DNA from: Tricholoma matsutake
Lineage: Eukaryota; Basidiomycota; Agaricomycetes; Agaricales; Tricholomataceae
DNA length: 64,000 nucleotides
Assembly: GCA_026075535.2 (NCBI GenBank)
Contig: AP026540.1
Coordinates: forward strand, 12,834,001-12,898,000
Direction: 5' to 3'
Shown here: positions 10,591-23,402 of the stretch, one piece after another
Numbering within the stretch: the stretch's first letter is position 1
Layout of the letters: each line of letters begins with the position of its first letter
Notes under the pieces: model-generated
Databases searched by the model: none
Told to the model about the DNA's origin: nothing
Seen by the model: only the letters and a program-made list of their open reading frames with translations
Program-made: the position numbers and the translations under genes

Positions 10591-13500
10591 TCAGACCACA
10601 GAATATATCCAACCTCTTCCTTTTCCTGGGGAGACTGCACAAGCTTTGAAGTGAAGTTGTGCATGGTTTTTTGGTGTTCTGTTGTTACTCACTGGTTCTT
10701 TGGCCAATACTTTGGCTGGTTTCTCAGCTTTCACCATTTGCTTGGCTGCTTTCCTGTTGACTATTGCCCATTCAGTGTTGAAGCCCTCCCATTCAAGGAA
10801 TAGGTTGGTCTTACTCCACCTTATAGATTTGTGCATGGTGGAAGGTATATATCCCAACCTTTTGTGATCTCAGTATGATGCAATCAGGGTATTTCTCCAC
10901 TCTGCAATTGCAATTTTCCTTGGAAGTTTACCAACAAATCTCAGCATTGTTATGTTGTCCAAGAGCTTTAGCTCTCAAAATTCCTGTTGCAATGCACCTG
11001 ATGCTCCTCCAGTAATCTTTGCAGGATGGAAGCTTGACAAAATCAAGGTTCCAGCAGCACTAGCACTCCTCGATAATGTGGTGTAATATCCCTGGTGAGA
11101 TCTGCTATAGGTCAAGTCCACAACATTGTAGGGTCTTATCTTTCCTTGCCAGGCATAATCAGTCATCACAAAATTTGGGAGTGCCTCTATCTGAGTACAC
11201 AAGACAGTAACTCAATAGAGTAAAAATTGGTCAAGTTCTGACCTGTCTCTGCAGCAAATCTCAAGCAACCTAACCTATTAATCTTGTCCTTCACTGAATT
11301 CAATGCTGTGATGATTGATACATTTAAGAATTGGGTTTCATTTACACAAGGGTGACCAGGCAATTCACTAGACACTTGACTCCTTAGGAATGTGATATCA
11401 GCAGCTGTGCATGCCTTGTAATGCATGTTTGTGAGAGCTTTGTGGAACTTTCATCTTCTGGAGACTGTGCTCATTGCCTCATGTTCTCTCATAAAATGAC
11501 CACAGTTGTTATCTGATGCCACAATGCCTTACCAATTGCAGCTTCTTGATCCCAAAGTGAGACTGCATTTCTCCCAACAGTATGACTGTACAGTGCGTGC
11601 TCTTGACTGATAACAGGCAGTAGTTGTGCAAAATCCCTGACAAACCTCCAAAAGGGGTCCCAGGATTATTCATAATTTGGGCTGCTCACTAATCAAATAC
11701 ATGTCCCTACATGACAGCATAGACACTTCATCAAGAAATACATATTCTACTTGGACTCTATTTGTGAGAGTTGTGTGCCTGATGACTGTGAACCATTGGT
11801 GTTGATCCCAAATGCTGAGTGGTATGTTGAGCCTTCCAAAAGTGCAGCAGCACTTCCTGTTGGTGCAACGGTGATGAGACGGTGAATTCCTTTTTCAGTG
11901 AAACAAAAATTGAGAAGTGCTTTGAGAACTTGTGACTTTCCTGTTTCTGCCATCCCACCAACATACATCTTTAACTGATCAGAATTGGGGCTGGATGCAT
12001 GGTTTTCCACAATGCAGAAAGCATGATTTTGCTCCTTGTTCAATTGAAATTTGTGCGAGACACCATCAATTGTCTTCTGCCATTCCTTTGATGTAAATGA
12101 ATTTCATAAGTAAGCTTTGTCAACAGCACATACATTGTTTGGGACAAAGTTTACTGGCCTGCTGCCTAACTGTGCATCTTGAGTCTGAGGCAGGTATTGA
12201 GACTGGTTTGCTAAAGTTTCTGCACATTTCACAGTGATAGCTGCCTTCCAGGTGCTTGGTGCCATGCAATGGATGGGTGTTGACATGAAAGCCAGAGTCC
12301 AGTTTCTTCAGGAAGTGAATTGGGTCTATTGTCAGACCAACTGATGTCTGATAATATCCTCCTCATATTGTTCATCAAGCCACACCTTGCCTTTTCATGT
12401 TTACCAACCATGGCAGAAATTTCTTCATTGATGACAATTGGTCCACTAGGCCCACCAATGGAATCTTCCATCACTATGTCATCAGGACTCAAATAAAACT
12501 GATCCTCACCCATAGGTATGGAGGCAGACCCTTTCTTCATCTGAGCATGGAAGTCATCTCAAGCATCAAGACATTCATACCAAATATTCATGTTTTTCAT
12601 TATCTCATGTTGTCTGGGTGTAAATGGATATGTGGAGAAAGCATGATCCCAACTTTGGTCCCCATGCTTCAAGTCTAAACCAGACCTCCAAGGTTTGAAT
12701 AATGCTAACATTGTACAGCAGTAGCACTCATGATCGCCCTGATCAAAGTGTGGTAATGTAGGTCCCAAGAAATTTGGAACTCTAGCTTTTGTTGGAGAGT
12801 GGCATCAGGATGGTCACCCACTGGCTGACTCTCATGGTACCTGAAACAGAAGCAAGGAGTGTTTGGAGGTTTCCTCACTATCTGTGTTATTGCTGTTATT
12901 GGAGTTAAGAGAATGATCCAGCCCAGGCATGCCAGTGGATGCTTGGTGGTGTTTTGGTTGCCTCTTTTTTTTAGGTATCTTTTTGCACTTGCATCTTGTA
13001 ACCCACTCATAAAGACACATGGAATTAATATCTTCAGAGCAATATACATAGTCAAGAATGGGTGACAGGCTGATAATTTGGCTATTGCACTTAATAATGA
13101 CAACCTTCTCAGACTTGGCACCATCCTGACCAACATCACTTGCCTCATCTGTATGCACCCAAGGCCTTTGACATTCTTGAACAAATGACTGCCAGTAAAA
13201 TGGTGAAAACTTGTGACTCTTATAGTGATCAGGTTTTCTGAGCAAGTACATGGAAATCATCAGTGAGCCCATTTCCATCTTAGCACTGAGGGAGTTAACT
13301 ATTTTTGTCATTAGTTTCTGACCTTTTTCCTTCCTTGTGTCTGACCCTCCAACCATTTCAACATTCTTCTGAAATATTGAACGAACAGTATCAAAAATTA
13401 CATGGGTTTTCAATGGAACTTTCATAATATAGTTTGACACATATAGCAGAACACCTTTTATTGTGGTGCCAGAACAAAGACTGTTGCATCAGAACAGGTA

Positions 13501-16065
13501 GGTCACAACATAGCTAAATGTGTTAAGCCATGGTTCACGCTTCTTCAGGTTTATGCCACCACTCTCTTCATCAACTTCAGTTTTGTTGAATGTTGGGTGT
13601 GGAAATCTTGCTTTGCATTTACCTCATATATTATCCAGGCAACCTTTGAATGGACTTTGTTCAGAGATCCATCCTTATTTTTGTTAGAAGAGCACTTATA
13701 AACATTTGATTGTAGGAGCAAATCATTCTAACATGCGCCCACCATGATGTTAATGCACTGGTTGCAATTACTTTCACAGGCAGAAGGTGGGCCCTGTGGC
13801 ACCATCTCCATTGGGTTGCAATAATCTGTGTGACTAGAGGCAGCTTGACACCTGCCTCAACATCTTCCTTTGTTCCAGTCATCAATTCTCCAGCATGAAC
13901 AGTTTCAAGATATTGTATGAGGCACTTTTGAAAATCAGAATCAGGGTCTAGTAGCTTTTGCCAAATTTCATCAGGAGATATCCCCTCTTGTATCCAGACC
14001 AGCATGTGCAAGTGTAGCAATGGTTGGCCCTGCTGTTCAATGACACCATAATATGCAGAGGTGTCACCATAGAGTCCTCGGTGGTCTGCATCCACACCTA
14101 ATATGTGTTTGATGAACATCTCCACCATGAAGTCAAAAAAGCAAGCACTGGCAATGGGGTTGCTGGTGATCAGACGATAATGTTTGTCCTCAGCCCATGA
14201 TAAGTTGATATCAAAACACTCCTTATCTGCAAAGTAAAGACACAAAGGATGTTTGTTGTCAGCTGGAGACAGAGTAATATACCATAAAGATGCACCCATA
14301 TAAGCAATTAGTGACCAAATCTCACTACACATGTATTTTTTACTTGTAGTAGAACCACTCACTTTGCCATTTATGTGATCTAGATCATTGATGAGCTGGA
14401 AACAGGCAGCCTCTTCATCTGTGGTAGGCTTTACTGTTTCCCACCAGCCATTCATGCCAACATGTTTGCTAGTACATCTTGATTAATGTTAAGCAGTTGA
14501 CTGGCAATGTTGCCAAAATTAGATTTCTCTGCAAGTAGAAACCCAGCTGATGTTGATGACTTGACTTGTTCATGGCTAAAAGCAACAAAGGGGAAGGTGA
14601 TGTCACATTGAAAATGCTTATCATGGTACATCAATAACAGCTGCTTGTGTAGTTTGTCAAATAGGTTTGTTGAACCAATGCCTCCCAAGCCATAAGAAAA
14701 TAGCCAGGGGAACATTTGAGGATATAGGTTGGGATTATTATAGATTGATAGGAAATTCTTGCTGTGTGAGACTGAAAGTGCACCTCCATGGTTATTCCAA
14801 TGTCTCAAAGCAATCCCCTTCAGTGCTTCAACAGACTTGGTTTGCATTTGGTCTCCTGTTAGCCCATGTACCAAAAATGGACAGTCTCCATCAGAGACCC
14901 CATCATCTATTGCCTTGTTGAACACACTAGTGCCTTCCTCCACCTTGTTTGATTCTGAATGTCAATACTCAACTGAAACAGGAGGCAAATCTTCTGGATA
15001 CCTATTCAACTCCTCATACAGTATTTCCAAGTCAGCATAATCCAGATGATTTAATTTCAACCATTCCAGTGCACATGCCACATGGTTCCATCTGACCAGG
15101 AGCAGGGTGCATTGGAATTCCTTTTTGGTTGGCTTGCATGGCCCCATAAATAACACAGTGATGACTTCATTGAGATCTTCTACAGGAGGGGGAAGGCGAT
15201 GGTATACCTTACGTACAGGTGACTCAAACAGAATGACATGTGAAGCCATCTTTCTTAAACCTGATGAGGCCACATGAACAAAACAACTGTTTACTCTGAC
15301 ATGCACTACAAGCAGCTTCTCCACAAATCTGAGACTCGCTAACTCCTCAGGTACTTTACCAATCCATAGTCATCTCACCAGGGCATGCAGTGGGATTTGG
15401 TTCTTCCTGATGTGTTTACAGCAACTATCACAAATTTAGTTGCACTCATAATCCAGGATTGGTCCTCAAAACTCATGAATTGGGTCAGAAGCCTTTTGTC
15501 ATTCTACTCTGGTAACACCAGACACCTCAAGGATCTGAAGCTGGTTCTTAACTGCCTTTAATCTGGTGAGCTGGGACATGGGGGTTAGCTGGCTGCAGAC
15601 AGCACATCCAGCTTCTTCTAATGTTTGTGATGCAAAATCCTTGCAAATGTTTTGACTGATGTCACAAGTTAGAAAAGGGTCTGCAGGATTAGGAGGAAAA
15701 GTGCTGGAACCACTTAGAGCATCAGTCAGAGAATCCTGGACAACAGATGTGCTTGTAGGTTCACATGGTGAGCTCGATACTTTAGTATTGTTGCTGGCTG
15801 ATGTCCTGGCACCACCAGCATCAGCATGAGATTTGCAAATTTTGTCTCTCATTAACTTTGAGTCTACAGCAAGAAAAACAGAGAAGTATGGCATATGTGA
15901 CATGCAGTTATGAGAATTGAACAGTGAATGTAAGTCAGATTTTTGTATGCGTGATTTGACGTGAACTTGATGTAGGCTTACAATAGACTGCTTTGATAGA
16001 TGTGGAAGTATAATTGCCAAAGGGATTTGTGTATGGATGAAGTTTTGTGATCCAGGATAGGCTAA
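10591..16065 (-). pseudogene. Helitron Rep-helicase (RepHel), broken
   Basis: Read on -, the N-terminal region includes CAVCSQLTPMSQLTRLKAVK (near 15550-15610) and a DUF6570-like segment (15324-14962: EKLLVVHVRVNSCF, FESPVRKVYHRLPPP). The Helitron_like_N region follows (14943-13661). Its rolling-circle Rep HUH-type motif is LLHLHMLVWI near 14005, after ASLWYITLSPADNKHP. Next come a long degraded linker and the PIF1-like helicase. Its Walker A reads GGMAETGKSQ near 11935, where the family has GGMAGTGKSQ, so a phosphate-binding Gly is Glu. Helicase C-terminal motifs (FVMTDYAWQGKIRPYNVVDL, GYYTTLSRSASAAGT) lie at 11170-11060, and the tail ends RWSKTNLFLE near 10790. The protein would nick, unwind and replicate DNA during rolling-circle transposition. 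Many stops and frameshifts make it non-functional. Confidence 0.75.
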
Positions 16066-16467
16066 TGTTAGGGCAACACCCACTATCTGCTAGCTAAGAT
16101 CGTGTGGGTTCTCTCTATAAGAAGGGGGCAGGATGCATGTGCATGATGGGGAAATTGATGGTTTTGATGCAAGGGGTTATTAATAGAATAGTTGGTTGAG
16201 AAAGGCATTTCACACCAGAAGTGTAGGTGGAATACCTAAGAGAACACAACTGGGGTCCCCTAGGTGTGTATTCAAGGTTTATATAATATGTTACATATAT
16301 TGTACATTGTTGCTACCGACGTCCTCATACATGTGGGTACATATTGATGTGTGCAAAATAAAGTTCTCACACTAGCAAAGTGTAGCATAATTCAGCGTAA
16401 TGTAGCATAATTTGACATGATAAAATAAAAATGAAATTTTATTAGGTAATGGGGCTGTTTCCAAACA
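16066..16467 (-). repeat. 3' LTR of Gypsy A
   Basis: A 402-bp LTR bounded by TGTTAGG...CCAAACA on the + strand. It is preceded on the - strand by a polypurine tract. It matches the LTRs at 31331-31722 and 24531-26268. Confidence 0.85.
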
Positions 16468-16485
16468 TTACCCCCCTTTTATGCC
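16468..16485 (-). promoter_or_regulatory. Polypurine tract of Gypsy A
   Basis: On the - strand AAAAGGGGGGTAA directly abuts the LTR start TGTTTGG. This is the expected plus-strand primer for reverse transcription and confirms the element's orientation. Confidence 0.7.
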
Positions 16486-16688
16486 TCAACTTCCAGGTGA
16501 GAAAATATTGTATCTGTTCCCTTTGTGAAATTTTGGTAAGGCTGGAAGTTCATCCCCTCATACACCATTCCCATGATGCAATATGGAGCATTCGGATTAC
16601 ATTTAAAGAATTGGGCAATCATGTTATGCACTTGCTTACAATTCTCTTTGGGTTCCCATGAATTATTTTTGTCAGTTTAGTTCTTCCA

Positions 16689-17681
16689 CTTTATTAAGAA
16701 CTCCAATTTATTCTGTCAAAGACATGAGTCTAGAATTTCTTTGACTACATATTCTGGAGCACCTTCTACTATTATTGGAGGTTGTGGAGTGGCTTGTTGC
16801 CCAGGAATAGTGGGCAGGCAGTATGGACATAGGTGGGAAATGTTAATCTCAGGATCAATCTTGAATGATTGAGGTAATTTTAGCACTACTGCATTAGGTG
16901 AAATTACTTTAGAGATTGTGTATGGGCCAACTTGTTTCTCTGTGAGTTCCCTAGAAGGTCATGGAATATTTAGGTCCTTGGTACTTAGTCATACCAAGTC
17001 ACCAACATTGTACTCTAGAGCGGGAGCTTGAGTATGATCCATGTGTCGCATCATATCATCACATGCTTTCATCAATGCTGCCTCTGCTTCTTCCTGTACC
17101 TTTTGCATCCTAGCTACAAAGTCTTCTACCGGTTGTACCTTATCTTCCCTTTGTGGTTTTATTCCCATGTGGGGATGATACCCATAATTAGCAAAGAAGG
17201 GTGACATGTGAGTAGCTGAATGGAATTTGTTATTGTGGAAAATTTGGTGATTGCCAGCCATTCGGGCCAGTCAGTTTGTCGGTAGTTGACAAACATGTGT
17301 AGGTACTGCTCCAACTTCTGGTTCATCCTCTCTGTCTGCCCATCAGTTTGCAGGTGATATGCCATAGATAATTTAGTTTGAATCCCCAATATGTTATCTA
17401 ATTCTCACATAAATGCAGAAGCGAATTGTGGTCTGCAATCAGAGATAATGGTATCAGGTAGTCCATGTAACTGCCATACCTGATTTAGGTAGAGGTGTGC
17501 CAAGCCCAATGATGAGGTTTCTGTAGTAGTAGGAATAATATGGACCTCCTTTGTGAAGTGGTCGCATACTACAAATATTGCATTGTACCCTTGAGCCTCA
17601 GGTAATCCGGTGATAAAGTCCACAGATATATCTTGCCATGGTGCTTTCAGTATGGGGTTTGGCATTAATTTCCCTGCAGGT
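16689..17681 (-). pseudogene. Gypsy A integrase, C-terminal half
   Basis: The integrase catalytic core reads DISVDFITGLPEAQGYN (near 17635) and continues through IISDCRPQFASAFM with frameshifts. It goes on to MAYHLQTDGQTERMNQKLEQ (near 17370) with the catalytic Glu, then MSPFFANYGYHP and the post-core domain to about 16989. Asp, Asp and Glu of the DDE triad are recognisable. The N-terminal continuation lies beyond inserted element B, at 23403 and above. The enzyme would insert element cDNA. It is interrupted at CAGGT and frameshifted. Confidence 0.8.
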
Positions 17682-17896
17682 TGTAAGAGAATTCCCTCAT
17701 TCTCTTACCACTTCCCTACTCCTTGACTGTGATATGGACAGATATTACTAACACACATGATCACGTGCCTACAAGTTGATATTTCTTGTATGATGTCTTA
17801 GATTAATTACTCCTTGAATCCATACCATCTTCCTGTTTATGTTGCCCCCTGCCCCTTTCCTCTGAGTGCCAGCAGTACCAGGGTACTTCTGTTACA
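17682..17896 (+). repeat. 5' LTR of Gypsy B
   Basis: 215 bp, starting TGTAAGAGAATTCCCTC and ending CTTCTGTTACA. Nearly identical to the 3' LTR, apart from small deletions in the latter. Confidence 0.9.
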
Positions 17897-18083
17897 CTTT
17901 TTTTTAAAACACAATCTTGGGTTGGACCCCTGGGATATCAGAATCAGCCCCAAAAATGCCCAAGCTTGCATCACCTTAGTTCAAACCCAGCAGACCCAGA
18001 CCCACGTAAAAGTGTGAACACCGCCACCCTACAGCGATCTGGCAGCCATTCCAGGAGGATAGAAGCATATTAATCCTTTCAGA

Positions 18084-19440
18084 GTGCAATCAGTCTATTC
18101 TGGGCAAGAAGCGTCCAGGATCAGCAATCTCCGAGGACACAAAAAGCAAAAAGGTCATCAACCTATCACATCTGGCTGCTTATTGTTTCCCCAAATCCCA
18201 AGTGTAATGTCAACGCACTCTAAAAACACATATATAACAACACAAACACCAGTGGCCCTCCCCAAAGTCACCCTCAATGACCCACCCCACCCCTGCAGAG
18301 CACCAACCTGTCTTGTCTCCCTTTGCTACCAAACACCGCTTGCCACCAGGAGCTGTGCACAATGTGCCATACCAGCTCCAGTGCCCACAGTTTCATCGCC
18401 CTTGACACCCCCATCGCCCTTGACACCCCCATCACCCTTGACACCCCCATCGCCCTTGACACCATTAGACAGTACTCCATCCCCACTCTCAGCTCAGACC
18501 TGGAACAACACACTCAGATGCATTCCCTCCTCAGACTCAGACTCAGACCCCCCTGTAACTCAGATTCATTATCACTCTACAATGACCCCTGTCATCGACC
18601 CCTTATATGTGCTTGCAGAAGTCCACCAGGTGTCCCTGAGCTCAGCTCCCATTCTCTCAGTGGGATGCCTTACTGTCAATGTTGTGCGCCAATTTGACAA
18701 CACATGTTATCATTATTTTTCCATGAAAGATGTGGCTGCAGACGATCACATCGGCCAAATCATCTACAATTTTGAGTCTACCTCTGTGCAGTCGTGGATC
18801 ATGGCAGAGGAAGCTCAACTCATTGCCCTACCCTTGCCTGACTTCCTTGTTAGGTTGAAGAAGAAATTCTTGCCCCAAACCTGGGAAGACGACCTTGTTC
18901 AAGACCAGATTGCGATCCAAGGCTCCTTGAATCTCCTGACTTGGGTCAACAAAGTCCACAATGTGAATGACAAACTTAAAGCGGCTCAATTGCCTTATCA
19001 TATTCCCAAAGACCATTTTTGCCTCCACCTTCTCCCCTGCCTCTCTGATGGCTTAAAATGTCTCTACAAGGAAAACAATGGCATTGCGCCGGGTGCTACA
19101 AAGGGTACACTCAATGCGATCACAGACTTCGATGACTGGTTGGAACATCTACATCTTCTGGAGCTTGACCTTCAAGTGGTGCGAGGTGCTGGGTGGATTG
19201 CATGTGCAACAAAGGCTGGGAAACTCCACCATCTTGAACACCCCAGCCATGATGTCATACAACCCCTCCACTGCACTCACCCCACTCACCAACACTGAGA
19301 AGGACTTACTCAGACCTCACCAAGGATGTTTTAAGTGCAGAATTTTCCACGCTGAACACATCAGTAGGAACTGCACAAACCCGAGGCCTACCATTGAAGA
19401 CTGCAAAAAGGTGACCACAGCACATGCCGCCAAGGCGAAA
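18084..19440 (+). pseudogene. Gypsy B Gag
   Basis: The main frame runs 18084-19298. It has a Pro/Thr-rich N-terminus with tandem SPLTPP repeats (18395-18470) and a retrotransposon Gag core ending FDDWLEHLHLLELDLQ. A frameshift near 19190 moves the nucleocapsid segment CFKCRIFHAEHISRNC (near 19329) to another frame. The knuckle is C-x2-C with a degenerate His/Cys half. Gag would form the virus-like particle and package RNA. It is broken, so this copy is not autonomous. Confidence 0.75.
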
Positions 19441-19532
19441 GAAAGAAGCAAGGTACCACCACAGTCACAGCAGTTTTTGAGGGTGGCACAGTTTTCAAAG
19501 ACAATGTCAGCAATGGAGAGTCAGATGAGTTC

Positions 19533-22500
19533 ATGGATGCAAATGATGCAGATGAGTATGTGCCCCCATCCTTCTTGTTTCCTTCCCATTTGTGGACTTG
19601 CTGTGTTGACACACCAGCCACCTGTGCTCCTACACCAATCAAAGCCCTTATTGACCATGGTTCACCACCAGTTTTGATTTCTAGTGACCTTGCAGATATT
19701 TTGTGCCTCTCACCTCGACCGCTTTTTCAGTATCTGGTGCATTCAGCAATGCAAATTCAACCAGTTCCTCACCTCTTCTTTTAACTCATTACTGTAGATT
19801 ACTCATCCAATCAATGGACACCATTTGGAAGTCTTGCATGATCAATGCCATCATTTGTCCCAACCTGCATACAGACCTTATTCTAGACCTCAACTTTCTA
19901 GTGAAGAATAAAATTGTAGTTGACACCCAGCTGCATTCTGCCATCACTAAGGAAAGTGGGTATGACCTTCTAAACCCACCTGACCCTGAATCATTCCAAT
20001 GAAAACCTGTAAGATCACCCCATCAACGCCGCAAACTTGAGGCTAAACAAATTAAATTGGAACAAGCAATGACATGCAAGATGCGTATACTCGTTCATAT
20101 GGAACTGTTGGCACTATTTGAAGAAAACCTGGAGTGGTTTGACTTCGATGATGTGACTACCGGCCCCCCGGATATAATAGCTTCCATCAAAACCTGAATT
20201 GAACAGTTAGCTGGAGAAGCAACACTTCACAAATGGGACAAGAAACTCAAAGATAACTATGCAGACCGGTTCCCAACCAATATTCCCCATGTGAAAGACT
20301 TGCTGAATGATATGTACCATCACATCAAACTCCTTCCTGGTGCACCCATCTCCGTTGCCCATGCATATGCATGCCCATGGAAATATCGTACTGGCTGGAA
20401 GATGCTAATCGAGCAACATGCAGCTGCAGGATGAATTTGTCCATCATCTTCTCCATACACATCACCTTCATTCATCATTCCAAAAGCAGATCTGACAGTC
20501 CTACCACGATGGGTCAACAATTACAGACACCTGAATCAATTAATGGTCCCTGACAACTACCCTCTCCCATGTATTGATGATGTACTCGCAGATTGCACAA
20601 AGGGGAAAATCTGGGGGAAAATTGATATGATGAATTCATTTTTCCAGATGCTGGTACACCCTGATGATATCAAATACACTGCTACCTTAACCCCTTTTGG
20701 TCTGTGGGAGTGGGTTGTGATGCCCATGGGCATGTGGAACTCACCCGCAACACACCAATGGAGAGTGACACTTGCACTCAAAGACTACATAGGAAAAATC
20801 TGCCACATGTACTTAGATGACATCATCATCTGGTCCGACACACTTGGCGAACACAAGGCAAACATCGCGCTCATCCTTGAAGTGCTGAGAAAGGTGGAAC
20901 TCTACTGCTCCCTGAAAAAGTCGAACCTCTTCTGCACCAAGATAGACTTTTTGGGCCATCACATCTTGGCAAGAGGAATTGAAGCTGACGACAGTAAAGT
21001 GAGGCACATCCTAAACTGGCCTGCTCTGAAAGCAGCAGAACACATACAACAATTCCTAGGGGTGGTGCGTTACATCTCAACATTCCTACCGGGACTGGCT
21101 GAACACACCTCTATCCTCACACCCCTCACATGAAAAGAATGCAACACAACTTTCCCCCCGTGGACTTCTATTCATCAGTATGCCTTCAAAAGCATCAAAA
21201 GACTGGTTGTCAGTTGCAATTGTCTCACCACCATTGACCACAAAAACCCTGGAGAGAACAAGATTTTTGTCACTTGTGATGCCAGCAAACGACGTACAGG
21301 TGCGGTCCTCTCATTCGGACCATCATGGGAAACTGTGCAACCTGTTGCATTTGAGAGCTGACAACTTAATAGTGTGGACCAGAACTATCCTGTACATGAG
21401 CAAGAAATGCTCTCCATCATGCGAGCATTGAAGAAATGGAGAGTAGACCTACTGGGATCACACATCCACATTCGTACGGACCACAAGACTCTGCAAAATT
21501 TTGATTTACAGCGAGATCTATCCCAGTGCCAGGCACACTGGATGGAATATTTGTCACAATACAAATACAGCATCACACACATAAATGGGGAATGTAATAC
21601 AGTCACTGACACACTTTTGCAACTACCTGACTCTGTCGATGACAACTCAGTCTCATTCCACATCGCAGGAATCTTTATGATCCAAAGGGATCCTAAACTC
21701 ATCACCCAAATAAAGAATGGCTACCAAGCAGACCCCTGGTGTGTTGGGATTTTGGATGATCTCAAGCGAGGCATGGTAGATGCCAAACTACAAATCACTA
21801 TCAAGCACGGACTCTTATTCATTGGAAACCACATGGTAATACCAAAACACAAGCAACTATGGGAACAACTGTTTCAGCTCGTGCACAACAACCTCAGCCA
21901 CTTCGGAGTGGAAAAAGTATACACCAACCTCCATGATGACTTTTACTGGCCAAACATGAGGAAGGACCTCACAAACGGATACATCCCTTCATGCCCGGAC
22001 TGCCAATGAAACAAGTCAACAAGGCCCCCTCCATCCCTTACCCATCCCCGACAACCATTTTGACTCTATCACCATTGACTTTGTAGGTCCACTCCCAAAA
22101 GATGATGGATACGATGCCATCATCACAATGATGGACAGGCTGGGTGCCGACATTCAAATCATGCCATGCAAAACAGACATATCAGCTGAGGAGTTCATGT
22201 ACCTCTTCTTTGACAAGTGGTACTGTGAAGATGGATGTCCATTGGAGATCATCAGTGACCGCGACAAAATCTTTGTATCCAAGTTCTGGTGCACATTAAT
22301 AAAACTCACAGGGATCAACCACAAGTTATCAACATCATATCACCCTCAGACAGACAGAGGGTCAGAATGCACAAACAAGACCATGATTCAGTGCTTGCGG
22401 TTCCATGTTGAGAGAAATCAGAAAGGATGGGCCAAGGCATTGCCAAAGGTATGATTTGACATGATGAACATGCTGAACACTTCGACAGGGATATCTCCTT

Positions 22501-23190
22501 TCATATTAAAAACAGGCAGGTTGCCTCGTTTGCTACCACCATTCATCTCCACCCCTCGAACAACCACTTCATCAGTCGATGCAGCTGTGGCCAAGACATT
22601 TGTGGCTGAAATGACTGAACAAACAAATGCAGCACGCAATAACCTCCTTGCTGCCAAGATAAATCAGGCTCATGCAGCTAACAAAGACCGAATCATGGAC
22701 CCTAGTTTTGTCATGGGAGACAGAGTCCTGTTGGAAACAGCACATCACTGGAGAGACTACATGCAAGAAAAAGATGGGAGCATGGCAAAATTTATGCCAA
22801 GTTTCGATGGCCCATATGAGATCCTGCAAGCTCACCCCGAGTGTTCAGCCTACACACTCCAGCTACCTCCCTCTTCAAAAGCTCACCCGACATTCCATGT
22901 CTCTCACCTCTGACGGAACATTGCCAACAATGACAACTTATTCCCATCAAGAGCACACCATGCGCTGCAACCTTTGGTGACAGCTGATGGAACAACCGAG
23001 TATTTCATTGAACACATCCTTGACAAATGCCCACGTGGTCAAGGCCACCAATTCCTCGTGAGATAGACAGGTTATGGCCCCAAACATGATTTATGGCTAC
23101 CCAGATCCAAACTCATTGACACAGAGGCACTTGCTAAGTGGGAGTCAACACACAAACATTGAACCATGGAAGGTTTTCAGTGGGGATTGT
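19533..23190 (+). pseudogene. Gypsy B Pol with C-terminal chromodomain
   Basis: In order: a protease-like active site ALIDHGSPPVLIS (near 19640; the family usually has D[S/T]G), reverse transcriptase (20480-21133, with MYLDDIIIWS at about 20808), RNase H (IFVTCDASKRRTGAVLSFG near 21265, DHKTLQNF near 21480), the integrase zinc region and core (IISDRDKIF, TSYHPQTDRGSECTNK) and a chromodomain (EYFIEHILDKCPRGQGHQFL near 23001). The chromodomain Trp codon is TAG (23062-23064), and the TGA after LTPLT (21131) sits where Trp is expected. Chromodomains in such elements steer insertion to heterochromatin. Several frameshifts and stops are present. Confidence 0.85.
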
Positions 23191-23195
23191 GCAAG

Positions 23196-23397
23196 TGTAA
23201 GAGAATTCCCTCATTCTCTTACCACTTCCCTACTCAGACAGATATTACTAATACACATGATCATGTGCCTACAAGTTGATATTTCTCATACGATGTCTTA
23301 GATTAATTACTCCTTCTTGAATCCATACCATCTTCCTGTTTATGTTGCCCCCCCCCTTTCCTCTGAGTGCCAGCAATACCAGGGTACTTCTGTTACA
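23196..23397 (+). repeat. 3' LTR of Gypsy B
   Basis: 202 bp. Its left edge follows a purine-rich tract (CAGTGGGGATTGTGCAAG). The right edge abuts the CAGGT target duplication. Confidence 0.9.
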
Positions 23398-23402
23398 CAG
23401 GT

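Larger units (their letters stand above)
9411..16065 (-). mobile_element. Decayed Helitron (rolling-circle) element
   Basis: A - strand Rep-helicase remnant (10591-16065) is followed by a C19-like peptidase remnant (9411-10106). This gene content is typical of basidiomycete Helitrons. The right limit is cut by the LTR that begins at 16066, which removes the extreme N-terminus of Rep. The left (3') terminus, which should end in CTRR after a hairpin, was not identified. Frames break many times, so the copy is not autonomous. Confidence 0.7.
17682..23397 (+). mobile_element. Ty3/Gypsy chromovirus B inserted in Gypsy A integrase
   Basis: A 5.7-kb element with LTRs at 17682-17896 and 23196-23397 (TGTAAGAG...GTTACA), flanked by a perfect 5-bp duplication CAGGT (17677-17681 and 23398-23402). 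Removing it rejoins the integrase of Gypsy A across its zinc-binding region: GCDTCMRGKKFSEKP on one side, then AGKLMPNPI. It encodes Gag, protease, reverse transcriptase, RNase H, integrase and a C-terminal chromodomain, all with stops or frameshifts. Confidence 0.92.
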
